A program made the translations under genes and the position numbers. From Micromonospora cathayae (GTDB taxonomy: Bacteria; Actinomycetota; Actinomycetes; Mycobacteriales; Micromonosporaceae), in NCBI RefSeq assembly GCF_028993575.1, contig NZ_CP118615.1:6973001-7037000 (forward strand): a DNA stretch of 64,000 bases, given 5' to 3'. Below the pieces are notes generated by a model, which was not told where the DNA came from, searched no databases, and saw only the letters and a program-made list of their open reading frames with translations. Positions 37,556-44,931 of the stretch are shown piece after piece. Each line of letters begins with the position of its first letter. The stretch's first letter is position 1.

Positions 37556-38935
37556 TCAGCAGCCGGGCAGGCGCTCGATCAGGTACCGCTCGACCTGCCC
37601 GAGGGCGACCCGCTCCTGGGTCATGGTGTCCCGGTCCCGGACGGTCACCGCGTCGTCCTCAAGAGTGTCGAAGTCGACGGTGACGCAGTACGGGGTGCCG
37701 ATCTCGTCCTGCCGGCGGTAGCGGCGGCCGATCGCCTGCGAGTCGTCGAACTCGACCACCCAGCGCTTGCGCAGGTCGGCGGCGAGGCCCTTGGCCTTCG
37801 GGGAGAGCGCCTCGTTACGGGACAGCGGCAGCACGGCCACCTTGACCGGAGCCAGCCGCGGGTCGAAGCGCAGCACGGTGCGCTTGTCCACGCCGCCCTT
37901 GGTGTTCGGGGCCTCGTCCTCGTCGTACGCCTCCAGCAGGAAGGCCAGCACCGCGCGGGTCAGGCCGGCGGCCGGCTCGATGACGTACGGCACCCACCGC
38001 TCGCCCTTCTCCTGGTCGAAGTAGGACAGGTCGACGCCCGAGTGCTTCGAGTGCGTGGTGAGGTCGAAGTCGGTCCGGTTCGCCACGCCCTCCAGCTCGG
38101 CGAACTCGGTGCCACCGAAGCGGAACCGGTACTCGATGTCGACGGTCCGCTTCGAGTAGTGCGAGAGCTTCTCCTTCGGGTGCTCGTAGAAGCGCATGTT
38201 CTCCTCGGAGAGACCGAGGTCGCGGTACCAGTTCCAGCGCTCGCCGAGCCAGTACTCGTGCCACTGCTCGTCGGTGCCCGGCTCGACGAAGAACTCCATC
38301 TCCATCTGCTCGAACTCGCGGGTCCGGAAGATGAAGTTGCCCGGGGTGATCTCGTTACGGAACGACTTGCCGGTCTGCGCGATGCCGAACGGCGGCTTCT
38401 TGCGGGCCGAGGTCGCCACGTTGTTGTAGTTGACGAAGATGCCCTGGGCGGTCTCCGGGCGCAGGTAGTGCAGGCCCTCCTCGCTCTCCACCGGGCCGAG
38501 GTAGGTCTTCATCAGGCCGTTGAACATCTTCGGCTCGGTGAAGGTGCCCTTGTTGCCGCAGTTGGGGCAGTTCAGCTCGGTGAGCGAGGTCAGCGGCTTG
38601 CCGTGCTTGGCCTCGTACGCCTCCTCGAGGTGGTCGGCCCGGAACCGCTTGTGGCAGGACTGGCACTCGGTCAGCGGGTCGACGAAGGCGTCCAGGTGGC
38701 CGGAGGCGGCCCAGACGTCCCGGGCCAGGATCACCGCGGAGTCGAGGCCGACCACGTCGTCACGCTGCTGGACCATGGTCTTCCACCACTGCCGGCGGAC
38801 GTTCTCCTTCAGCTCCACGCCGAGCGGGCCGTAGTCCCACGCCGACCGGGTGCCCCCGTAGATCTCACTGGAGGGGAAGACGAAACCCCGGCGCTTGGCG
38901 AGGCTGACGACGGCGTCGATACGGTCGGCGGGCAT
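37556..38935 (-). CDS. glyS: Glycyl-tRNA synthetase (single-chain, dimeric type)
   Basis: 459 residues, class II synthetase charging tRNA-Gly. Motifs seen: [18 protein letters not shown] at the N-terminus, [36 protein letters not shown] (motif 2) and [17 protein letters not shown] (motif 3 region), plus the C-terminal anticodon domain. A CxxC pair in CQSCHK and CPNCGNKG marks a zinc insert. ATG at 38935 follows GAGGAAAC. In actinobacteria glyS is a standard neighbour of the zur locus, as here. Confidence 0.97.
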   Translation of the reverse strand: MPADRIDAVVSLAKRRGFVFPSSEIYGGTRSAWDYGPLGVELKENVRRQWWKTMVQQRDDVVGLDSAVILARDVWAASGHLDAFVDPLTECQSCHKRFRADHLEEAYEAKHGKPLTSLTELNCPNCGNKGTFTEPKMFNGLMKTYLGPVESEEGLHYLRPETAQGIFVNYNNVATSARKKPPFGIAQTGKSFRNEITPGNFIFRTREFEQMEMEFFVEPGTDEQWHEYWLGERWNWYRDLGLSEENMRFYEHPKEKLSHYSKRTVDIEYRFRFGGTEFAELEGVANRTDFDLTTHSKHSGVDLSYFDQEKGERWVPYVIEPAAGLTRAVLAFLLEAYDEDEAPNTKGGVDKRTVLRFDPRLAPVKVAVLPLSRNEALSPKAKGLAADLRKRWVVEFDDSQAIGRRYRRQDEIGTPYCVTVDFDTLEDDAVTVRDRDTMTQERVALGQVERYLIERLPGC

Positions 38936-39137
38936 GTTTCCTCCTACGCCGGCTGGCGGTCGGCGGGGACAGGGAATGTTCCGGACATGTTCGGGACAAC
39001 GGTACGACCACCGCCGCCCCGAGCCCAGCAGAATACTCCCGGTGACCGGGCCACCCGCGTGGCGGTCCGGCCGGTCCGCCGGGTGGCCGTGCGTTCGCCG
39101 GTGTGGCCGTTGCGGCAGACCGAGGGTCCGGCCACCG

Positions 39138-39686
39138 TCAGCTCACCCCGCAGACCTCCAGCTGGCCGGTGCCGCCGTTCTGGGCCAGGGTCACCCGCTG
39201 GGTCTCCCGGCCGCCGCCGTCGAGGACCACGTCCACCGGGACGGTGAGGTCGTTGAGGTCGACGTCACCCACCCGGTACGAGGTGATCTCCGGTTCGGCG
39301 GTCACCCGGCGTTCGAACTCCGGCCGGGACTCCCGCTCCTTCAGGTCCCGGCAGAGCAGGTCGTACGCCTCGCCGTACTTGTCGTCGGCCAGCGCCCGGT
39401 AGTAGTCGTCGGTGACGGCGCGCCCCTGCTCGTCGAGCGCCTCGGTGCCGGCCACCGCCAGCCCGATCACCGCCGCCGTGCCGCCACCGCAGCAGAGCAG
39501 CACGGCGAGCGCGCCCGCGCCGAGACCGAGCCACATCCGGGTACCGCGTCCCTCGGTGGGCGGGGCCGCGAACGGCGGGGCCACCCCCGGGCCGGCCGGT
39601 GGTGCGGGTACGCCGTGCGTCTGCGGCGGGTTCTGGCCGGGCAGCACGGGGTACGGCGGCGGGGCTGCCGGTCCGGGATCGGTCAT
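39138..39686 (-). CDS. Membrane-anchored hypothetical protein with Pro-rich N-terminus
   Basis: 182 residues. Residues 1-48 are Pro/Ala-rich and cytosolic. One hydrophobic segment, [20 protein letters not shown], anchors the protein. The outer part (about 75-182) has [21 protein letters not shown] and ends with a Cys pair-like arrangement (C at LLCRD and EVCGVS). This is the NTF2-like, DUF4878-type layout of actinobacterial surface proteins. Function unknown. Confidence 0.8.
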   Translation of the reverse strand: MTDPGPAAPPPYPVLPGQNPPQTHGVPAPPAGPGVAPPFAAPPTEGRGTRMWLGLGAGALAVLLCCGGGTAAVIGLAVAGTEALDEQGRAVTDDYYRALADDKYGEAYDLLCRDLKERESRPEFERRVTAEPEITSYRVGDVDLNDLTVPVDVVLDGGGRETQRVTLAQNGGTGQLEVCGVS

Positions 39687-39710
39687 ACCGGCCAGGGTAG
39701 TGCCCGTGGG

Positions 39711-40052
39711 TCAGCGGTACGGGGCAGTGGCCCGGTCACTGGTGGAGATCGTCAGCTCGCCCCCCGGCGCGGCACTGGCGAGCGTCTCGTACGCCGACGG
39801 CTCGTCGAGCGACTCGGCGAGCAACGGGGTGGCGGAGACCTTGACGTCGAACCCGCCCAGCGCCCGCCGGTACGCCCCGACCGACTCCCATTCGGTCACC
39901 AGGCACCAGTGACGCGGGTCGTCGAGCGCCCGGACCAGTTCGCCACGCCGGTAGCCGGGACGGGCGGCGAGCGCGGCGAGCGCGGCGTGCGCCCGCTCGG
40001 TGAAGGTGGTGGCGACGTCGTCGTCGACCACGAACCGGTTGGTGACGAGCAC
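39711..40052 (-). CDS. Antibiotic biosynthesis monooxygenase (ABM) domain protein
   Basis: 113 residues. One ABM ferredoxin-like domain: LVTNRFVVDDDVATTFTERA, then HWCLVTEWESVGAYRRALGG. Single-domain ABM proteins may be quinol monooxygenases or haem-degrading enzymes; no diagnostic residues settle which. It is divergent from the DUF6703 gene with only 27 bases between starts. Nothing around it suggests an antibiotic cluster. Confidence 0.82.
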   Translation of the reverse strand: MLVTNRFVVDDDVATTFTERAHAALAALAARPGYRRGELVRALDDPRHWCLVTEWESVGAYRRALGGFDVKVSATPLLAESLDEPSAYETLASAAPGGELTISTSDRATAPYR

Positions 40053-40079
40053 CGGGTGCCTCCTCGTAGAGTCTGTGGG

Positions 40080-40337
40080 ATGCAGCGTACGCAGCCTCCC
40101 CTGCCGGCCCGCCTCGCCCGGCTGAACCCGACCGGGGTGTTCCTGGCCGTGTTGGCCCTGGTGCTGGTGGGCCTGCTCGTGCCCGGTGTGGTCGGTGCGG
40201 TGCTGCTGCTGGCGCTGGCCGCCGGCTTGGTGGCGTTGCTGCGGTTGACCTGGCCGGTGCAGACCCCGGCGACCCGGGTGATCCGGCTGCTCATGCTCAC
40301 CCTGCTCGTCGCCGCCGCCCTGAACAAACTGTTCTGA
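40080..40337 (+). CDS. Small two-helix membrane protein (DUF6703-like)
   Basis: 85 residues with two hydrophobic helices, VFLAVLALVLVGLLVPGVVG and AVLLLALAAGLVALL, then a third weaker one near the C-terminus, and a basic N-terminus. ATG at 40080 follows TAGAGT at a distance of seven bases, so the message is probably leaderless. This small family is widespread in actinobacteria next to the zinc locus. Function not known. Confidence 0.8.
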   Translation: MQRTQPPLPARLARLNPTGVFLAVLALVLVGLLVPGVVGAVLLLALAAGLVALLRLTWPVQTPATRVIRLLMLTLLVAAALNKLF

Positions 40338-40437
40338 CCGGCGGGCCGCGCCGACTGCGCGCTGCGCGGACCAGCGGGCCGCGCCGACAGCGCGCTGTTC
40401 GGATCAGCGAGCCGCTCAGGCCAGCGAGCCGCTCGGA
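40338..40437. repeat. Short tandem repeats before the zinc operon
   Basis: Two 33-bp units (40338-40370, 40371-40403) are followed by two 17-bp units (40404-40420, 40421-40437). All begin with the same (C/T)C(A/G)GCG-GCCGC word. They fill the space between the DUF6703 stop and the terminator ahead of znuA. No coding function is apparent on the plus strand. Confidence 0.65.
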
Positions 40438-40442
40438 CCAGC

Positions 40443-40464
40443 ACGCATGCAAGCATGCGTTTTT
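40443..40464 (+). terminator. Intrinsic terminator with U-run ahead of znuA
   Basis: ACGCATGC-AA-GCATGCGT is an 8-bp perfect stem followed by TTTTT (40460-40464). This is a textbook rho-independent signal, rare at this GC content. It should stop read-through from the DUF6703 gene into the zinc operon and abuts the Zur box. Confidence 0.7.
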
Positions 40465-40478
40465 GACAATCATTCTCG
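40464..40478. promoter_or_regulatory. Zur box of the znu operon
   Basis: TGACAATCATTCTCG matches the actinobacterial Zur consensus TGAAAATCATTTTCA at 12 of 15 positions. It lies 13 to 36 bases before the possible znuA starts and directly after the terminator. Zur, encoded four genes downstream, should bind here with zinc and repress uptake. Confidence 0.75.
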
Positions 40479-40499
40479 TTGGGGCGGATCGTGGTGACC

Positions 40500-41492
40500 A
40501 TGAACAGCCGCCCGACTCCGCGTGTCCTGGCCGCCACCACCACCGCGCTGCTCGCGCTCGCCGGTGTCACGGCCTGCTCCTCCGACGACGTGGCCGGCGC
40601 CGATCCGCAGCGGGTCGACGTGGTGGCCGCCTTCTACCCACTCCAGTTCGTCGCCGAGCGGGTCGGCGGGGACGCGGTACGGGTCACCAACCTCGCCAAG
40701 CCGGGCGCGGAGCCGCACGACCTGGAGCTGAACCCGGGGCAGGTCGGCCAGGTCAGCGAGGCCGAGCTGATCGTGTACCTGAAGGGGTTCCAGCCGGCCG
40801 TGGACGAGGCGGTCGAGCAGAACGGCGGCGACCGGGCGTTCGACGTGGCGACCGTGCAGCCGCTGCTCGACGCCGCCGCCGGCGGGCACGACCACGACCA
40901 CGAGGGTGAGCCCGGCCACAGCGAGGAGCCGGCGAACGCCGAGGAGAAGGAGCACGCCGACGAGGGTGGCGGCAAGGACCCACACGTCTGGCTCGACCCG
41001 ACGCGGCTGGCCACCATCGGTGACAAGCTCGCCGAACGGCTCGGCACGGCCGACCCGGACCGGGCCGCCGACTACGCCAGCCGGGCGAAGGCGCTGCGCA
41101 CCGAACTGGAGCAGCTCGACGGCGAGTACACCGCCGGCCTGAAGACCTGCCAGCGCCGGGAGATCGTGGTCAGCCACACCGCGTTCGGGTACCTGACCGG
41201 GCGCTACCAGCTCGAACAGATCGGCATCTCCGGGCTGACCCCGGAGAACGAGCCGTCGCCGCAGCGGCTGGCCGAGGTCGCCGAGGAGGCCCGGGAACAC
41301 CGGGCCACCACGATCTTCTTCGAGACGCTGGTCAGCCCGAAGGTCGCCGAGACCATCGCCCGGGAGGTCGGCGCGAAGACGGCGGTGCTCGATCCGATCG
41401 AGGGCCTCTCGGCGGAGAACTCCTCGGGGGACTATTTTTCGGTGATGCGCAGCAATCTGGAAAGCCTGCGGACGGCGTTGAGCTGTTCGTGA
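40500..41492 (+). CDS. znuA: Zinc ABC transporter substrate-binding protein
   Basis: 330 residues. A lipoprotein signal ends LLALAGVTACSS. The mature cluster 9 binding protein has AAFYPLQFVAERVGGD and PHDLELNP (metal His), a His/Glu-rich loop GGHDHDHEGEPGHSEEP near residue 130, DPHVWLDP (second His), VSHTAFGYL (third His) and the acidic ligand in AVLDPIEGL. The charged loop marks the protein as zinc-specific. Two GTG codons at 40491 and 40494 are alternative starts, since GGGGCGGA lies closer to them. It overlaps znuC by four bases. Confidence 0.94.
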   Translation: MNSRPTPRVLAATTTALLALAGVTACSSDDVAGADPQRVDVVAAFYPLQFVAERVGGDAVRVTNLAKPGAEPHDLELNPGQVGQVSEAELIVYLKGFQPAVDEAVEQNGGDRAFDVATVQPLLDAAAGGHDHDHEGEPGHSEEPANAEEKEHADEGGGKDPHVWLDPTRLATIGDKLAERLGTADPDRAADYASRAKALRTELEQLDGEYTAGLKTCQRREIVVSHTAFGYLTGRYQLEQIGISGLTPENEPSPQRLAEVAEEAREHRATTIFFETLVSPKVAETIAREVGAKTAVLDPIEGLSAENSSGDYFSVMRSNLESLRTALSCS

Positions 41493-42253
41493 ACGCCCCC
41501 GTCATCACCGTCGCGCACGGGGTGGTCGGCTACGACGGCCGCCCCGTGCTGCGGGACGTCTCACTGAGCGTGGCCGCCGGTGAGGTCGTCGCCGTGCTCG
41601 GGGCCAACGGCTCCGGCAAGTCCACGCTGATCCGCGCGGTGCTCGGGCTGGTGCCGCTCAGCGCCGGGCAGGTCACCCTCTTCGGCACCCCGCAGCGCCG
41701 CTTCCGGCAGTGGCACCGCATCGGGTACGTCCCGCAGCGGCTGGGCGCGGGCAGCGGCGTACCGGCCACGGTGGCCGAGGTGGTCGCCTCCGGGCGGCTG
41801 GCCCGGCGGGGCGTCCTGCGCCCACCGGGGCGGGCGGACCGGGCCGCGGTCGCCGAGGCGCTGCGCGCGGTCGGGCTCGCCGACCGGGCCAGCGACCCGG
41901 TCGCCACCCTCTCCGGCGGACAGCAGCAGCGCACCCTGATCGCGCGGGCGCTGGCCGGCCAGCCGGAACTGCTGGTACTCGACGAACCGACCGCCGGGGT
42001 GGACGCCACCAGCCAGCAGGCGTTCGCCGGGGCGCTGCGCGGGTTCGTCGGCGGCGGCGGGACGGTGCTGCTGGTCGCCCATGAGCTGGGACCGCTGCGC
42101 CCGTTGATCAACCGGGCGGTGGTGGTGCACCACGGCGGGATCGCGCACGACGGCGCGGTCCCGGAGCCGGCCGGCCACCACGCCGAGCCCGACCACGACC
42201 ACGTGCACCCGCACGGTCCCGAGGAGCCCGCCGGGCTGTGGAGCGCGCCGTGA
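41489..42253 (+). CDS. znuC: Zinc ABC transporter ATP-binding protein
   Basis: 254 residues. Walker A is GANGSGKSTLIRA, the signature is LSGGQQQRTLIARAL, and Walker B is LLVLDEPTAGVD. The C-terminal tail is His/Asp-rich (GHHAEPDHDHVHPHG), a feature of some ZnuC proteins that may sense or buffer zinc. The GTG start overlaps the znuA stop (GTGA), and the stop overlaps znuB the same way. Confidence 0.95.
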   Translation: MNAPVITVAHGVVGYDGRPVLRDVSLSVAAGEVVAVLGANGSGKSTLIRAVLGLVPLSAGQVTLFGTPQRRFRQWHRIGYVPQRLGAGSGVPATVAEVVASGRLARRGVLRPPGRADRAAVAEALRAVGLADRASDPVATLSGGQQQRTLIARALAGQPELLVLDEPTAGVDATSQQAFAGALRGFVGGGGTVLLVAHELGPLRPLINRAVVVHHGGIAHDGAVPEPAGHHAEPDHDHVHPHGPEEPAGLWSAP

Positions 42254-43116
42254 GCCTCTTCCAGTACGACTTCATGCTGCGCGCCCTGGTCGGCGCGCTG
42301 ATCATCGGCCTGGCCGCGCCGGCGCTCGGGATCTACCTGGTGCAGCGGCGGCTGGCCCTGATCGGCGACGGGATCGGCCACGTGGCGCTGACCGGCGTCG
42401 GGGCCGGGCTGCTGTTCCAGACCTCGCCGGTGCTCATGGCGGTGGTCGCCGCCGCGCTCGGCGCGGTCGTCATCGAACTGGTCCGGGAGCGCGGACGTAC
42501 CTCCGGCGACCTGGCCCTGGCGTTGCTGTTCTACGGCGGCATCGCCGGGGGCGTGATGCTGGTCGGGCTCTCCGACGCCAGCAGCGCCAACCTCAACGCG
42601 TACCTGTTCGGCGCGCTGACCACCACCTCGCGCGGCGACCTGGTGACCATCGCGGTGCTCGGGGTGGCGGTCCTGGTGACCATGCTCGTGCTCCGGCCGG
42701 CGCTCTTCGCGGTCTGCCACGACGAGGAGTACGCCCGGGTCTCCGGCCTGCCGGTGCGGACGCTGAACCTGCTGCTGGCGGTGACCACGGCGGTGACCGT
42801 GACCATCGCGATGCGCGCGGTGGGTGTGCTGCTGATCAGCGCGTTGATGGTCGTGCCGGTCGCCACCGCGCAGCAGGTGACCCGGGGGTTCCGCAGCACG
42901 ATGGCGGTGGCGATGGGGGTCGGCCTGCTCGCCGCCGGGTCCGGGGTGTGGGTGGCGGCGGTCGCCGACACCGCCCCGGGCGCCTCCGTGGTGGTGCTCG
43001 CGATAGCCTCCTTCCTCGTCGTCGCGGTCGCCGCCGGTGCCTGGCGGACCCTGCGCCGACGGCACGCCCCGGCCGCTCCGGCGCAGCCAGAACCGCACGA
43101 GGTGGTGCTGAGTTGA
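42250..43116 (+). CDS. znuB: Zinc ABC transporter permease
   Basis: 288 residues of the ABC-3 family with eight or nine helices. Family stretches are VQRRLALIGDGIGHVALTGVG, DASSANLNAYLFGALTTTS and AMRAVGVLLISALMVVPVATA. The GTG at 42250 is selected by its GTGA overlap with znuC; a slightly longer frame exists. It completes the uptake system. The gene order A-C-B with zur after is the one known from Streptomyces. Confidence 0.95.
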   Translation: MSLFQYDFMLRALVGALIIGLAAPALGIYLVQRRLALIGDGIGHVALTGVGAGLLFQTSPVLMAVVAAALGAVVIELVRERGRTSGDLALALLFYGGIAGGVMLVGLSDASSANLNAYLFGALTTTSRGDLVTIAVLGVAVLVTMLVLRPALFAVCHDEEYARVSGLPVRTLNLLLAVTTAVTVTIAMRAVGVLLISALMVVPVATAQQVTRGFRSTMAVAMGVGLLAAGSGVWVAAVADTAPGASVVVLAIASFLVVAVAAGAWRTLRRRHAPAAPAQPEPHEVVLS

Positions 43117-43159
43117 TCCTGGGCCGCGCGGGCGTGCCGGGATTGGTTACCGTTGCGGA

Positions 43160-43459
43160 GTGACCAGCAGCAACGGCTACGACGCGTACGAGGGCGCGGG
43201 GGACCTGCTGCGCGCCCTGTCCGCGCCGATCCGGCTGGCCATCGTCAGCGAGCTCGCCCAGGGTGAACGCTGCGTCCACGAACTGGTGGAGAAGCTCGGC
43301 GCACCGCAGCCGCTGGTCTCCCAGCACCTCCGGGTGCTACGCGGAGCCGGTGTGGTGCGGGGCTCCCGGCGGGGCCGGGAGATCGCCTACACCCTGGTCG
43401 ACGAGCACGTCGCGCACATCGTGGCGGACGCGGTCAGCCACGCCGGGGAGGGAACATGA
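43160..43459 (+). CDS. smtB: ArsR/SmtB-family zinc-sensing repressor
   Basis: 99 residues. A winged helix (GERCVHELVEKLGAPQPLVSQHLRVLRGAGVV) is followed by the dimer helix with DEHVAHIVADAVSHAGE. Asp81, His83, His94 and Glu97 form an exact D-x-H-x10-H-x2-E alpha-5 zinc site, as in SmtB and CzrA. The N-terminal alpha-3 Cys set is absent. In Mycobacterium the smtB-zur pair works as a cascade: SmtB represses zur when zinc is low. A GTG start at 43160. Confidence 0.92.
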   Translation: MTSSNGYDAYEGAGDLLRALSAPIRLAIVSELAQGERCVHELVEKLGAPQPLVSQHLRVLRGAGVVRGSRRGREIAYTLVDEHVAHIVADAVSHAGEGT

Positions 43460-43526
43460 GCCAGCGGAACCATCGGTGCGCCGGGTCGGGGACGCCACGC
43501 CCGCAGCTCGGCGGCGGGGAGGCGGC

Positions 43527-43928
43527 GTGAGCGAGACCGGCACCGCCGTCCGCAACACCCGTCAGCGGACGGCGGTCAGCGCGCTGCTGGCCGAGGTGGA
43601 AGGCTTCCACAGCGCCCAGGACCTGCACGCGATGCTCCGGGACCGGGGCGAACGGGTCGGGCTGACCACCGTCTACCGGACCCTGCAGGGGCTGGCCGAC
43701 GCGGGCGAGATCGACGTGATGCGCCCGCCGGGCGGCGAGCACCTCTACCGGCGGTGCAGCGAGGGTCACCACCACCACCTGGTCTGCCGTTCCTGCGGGC
43801 GGACCGTGGAGGTGGCCGGCCCGGCGGTGGAGACCTGGGCCGACCGGGTGGCCGCCCAGCACGGCTTCTCCGACGTCAGCCACACCCTGGAGATCTTCGG
43901 CAGCTGCCCGTCCTGCGCCGTCACCTGA
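43527..43928 (+). CDS. zur: Zinc uptake regulator, Fur family
   Basis: 133 residues. GTG at 43527 follows GGGGAGG. The DNA-binding half is RNTRQRTAVSALLAEVEGFHSAQDLH to TTVYRTLQGLADAGEID. The metal half has HHHHLVCRSCGRTVEV and SCPSC, giving the structural CxxC...CxxC zinc site, and the sensor His/Cys ligands. Its placement behind znuACB and smtB and the Zur box ahead of znuA support Zur rather than Fur or Nur. Confidence 0.94.
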   Translation: MSETGTAVRNTRQRTAVSALLAEVEGFHSAQDLHAMLRDRGERVGLTTVYRTLQGLADAGEIDVMRPPGGEHLYRRCSEGHHHHLVCRSCGRTVEVAGPAVETWADRVAAQHGFSDVSHTLEIFGSCPSCAVT

Positions 43929-43969
43929 CCCGGCCGGGTCGGTTCGGCGGCTGCCCGACCGGCCGGGTC
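43927..43969 (+). terminator. Hairpin terminator after zur
   Basis: Arms at 43927-43942 and 43955-43969 (GACCCGGCC-G-GGTCGG against CCGACC-GGCCGGGTC) make a 15-bp stem with a single bulged base and a loop of about 12. It overlaps the zur stop. No U-run. Confidence 0.6.
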
Positions 43970-44049
43970 GGTCCCGTCGCCGGCCCTGGCGGTCGGTCGG
44001 CCGTCGGGTGGACTGCGGTGGGACGACCGGGCGTGGCACGCTGTCCGGC

Positions 44050-44655
44050 GTGCGAATCTACGCCGATCGTTTCCCGACCGCCGCCCGTCAACTCCTCACC
44101 GACCTGCTCGTCGTCGCCTGGGTGTACCTCGCGGTCCGGGGCGCGCTCTGGCTGCACGACCTGGTACAGAAACTCGCCGTACCGGGGCAGAAGCTGGAGG
44201 GGGCCGGCGGCGGGCTGGCCGACAACCTGGCCGACGCCGGTGGCAAGGTCGGCCGGGTGCCGCTGGTCGGCGACGAGCTGACCGCGCCGTTCGAGCGGGC
44301 CGCCGACGCCGCCCGGTCGCTGGCCGAGGCCGGCCGGGACCAGCAGGAGCTGGTCGACCAGCTCGCCCTGGCGCTGACCGTGGCGGTGCTGGTCTTCCCG
44401 CTCGGCATCGTGCTGCTCGGCTGGTTGCCGCTGCGGGTGCGCTGGATGCGCCGGGCCGGCGCGGCGGCGGCGTTGCGGTCCGCGCCCGCCGGCCGGGACC
44501 TGCTGGCCCTGCGGGCCCTGGCCGGTCAGCCGCTGGGCAAGCTCACCCGGATCGCCCCGGACGTGGCGGAGGCGTGGCGACGCGGCGACGACGCCACGGT
44601 CGACGCGCTGGCCGCCCTGGAGCTGCGTGAACTGGGGCTCCGACCGAATCGGTAG
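44050..44655 (+). CDS. Hypothetical membrane protein with two hydrophobic segments
   Basis: 201 residues from a GTG at 44050. Membrane segments lie near 14-36 (LLTDLLVVAWVYLAVRGALW) and 102-125 (LALTVAVLVFPLGIVLLGWL). Between them is an amphipathic Gly/Ala/Asp-rich helix region of about 60 residues, and the C-terminal 75 residues are soluble and helical. No family recognised. A small membrane ORF follows nine bases downstream. Confidence 0.75.
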   Translation: MRIYADRFPTAARQLLTDLLVVAWVYLAVRGALWLHDLVQKLAVPGQKLEGAGGGLADNLADAGGKVGRVPLVGDELTAPFERAADAARSLAEAGRDQQELVDQLALALTVAVLVFPLGIVLLGWLPLRVRWMRRAGAAAALRSAPAGRDLLALRALAGQPLGKLTRIAPDVAEAWRRGDDATVDALAALELRELGLRPNR

Positions 44656-44664
44656 GGTCGACCG

Positions 44665-44832
44665 GTGCTCTACTTCCTGATCGTCATCGCCCTGCTGCTG
44701 CTCGGCTACGCCGGCTACCTGGTCAGTTTCGTCCGTCGGGGGCGCCCGATCCCGGCGAAGGCGTACCTGGTGCTGGCGGTACTCAACGGGCTGATCCTCG
44801 CGGCGGTCCTGGCCTGGGCCATCGCCCGCTGA
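44665..44832 (+). CDS. 55-residue two-helix membrane protein
   Basis: A GTG at 44665 opens a frame of 55 codons: LYFLIVIALLLLGYAGYLV, then a basic loop SFVRRGRPIPAKA, then YLVLAVLNGLILAAVLAWAIAR and a stop. The hairpin shape with positive loop is typical of small membrane proteins. TAGGGT lies seven bases before the GTG, fitting a leaderless promoter. It ends just before a strong hairpin. Function unknown. Confidence 0.6.
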   Translation: MLYFLIVIALLLLGYAGYLVSFVRRGRPIPAKAYLVLAVLNGLILAAVLAWAIAR

Positions 44833-44834
44833 CC

Positions 44835-44866
44835 GGCCGGTCCGCGTCCCGGGACACGGACCGGCC
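44835..44866. terminator. Long convergent hairpin
   Basis: GGCCGGTCCG (44835-44844) pairs with 44857-44866. The inner GTCCCGGGAC is itself a palindrome, so the stem can extend almost to the tip. It lies between the small membrane gene and the converging acyl-CoA dehydrogenase. Confidence 0.7.
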
Positions 44867-44931
44867 CGGCCGGACCGGGACGCGACCGGTCCGGCCGGAA
44901 CGCGAGCCGGGCCGGGACGGGGGCGGGACGG

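Noticed and set aside
36763..40052. Antibiotic gene cluster suggested by a methyltransferase and an ABM protein
   Set aside because: No synthase, carrier or dedicated exporter near; glyS and hypothetical genes lie between.
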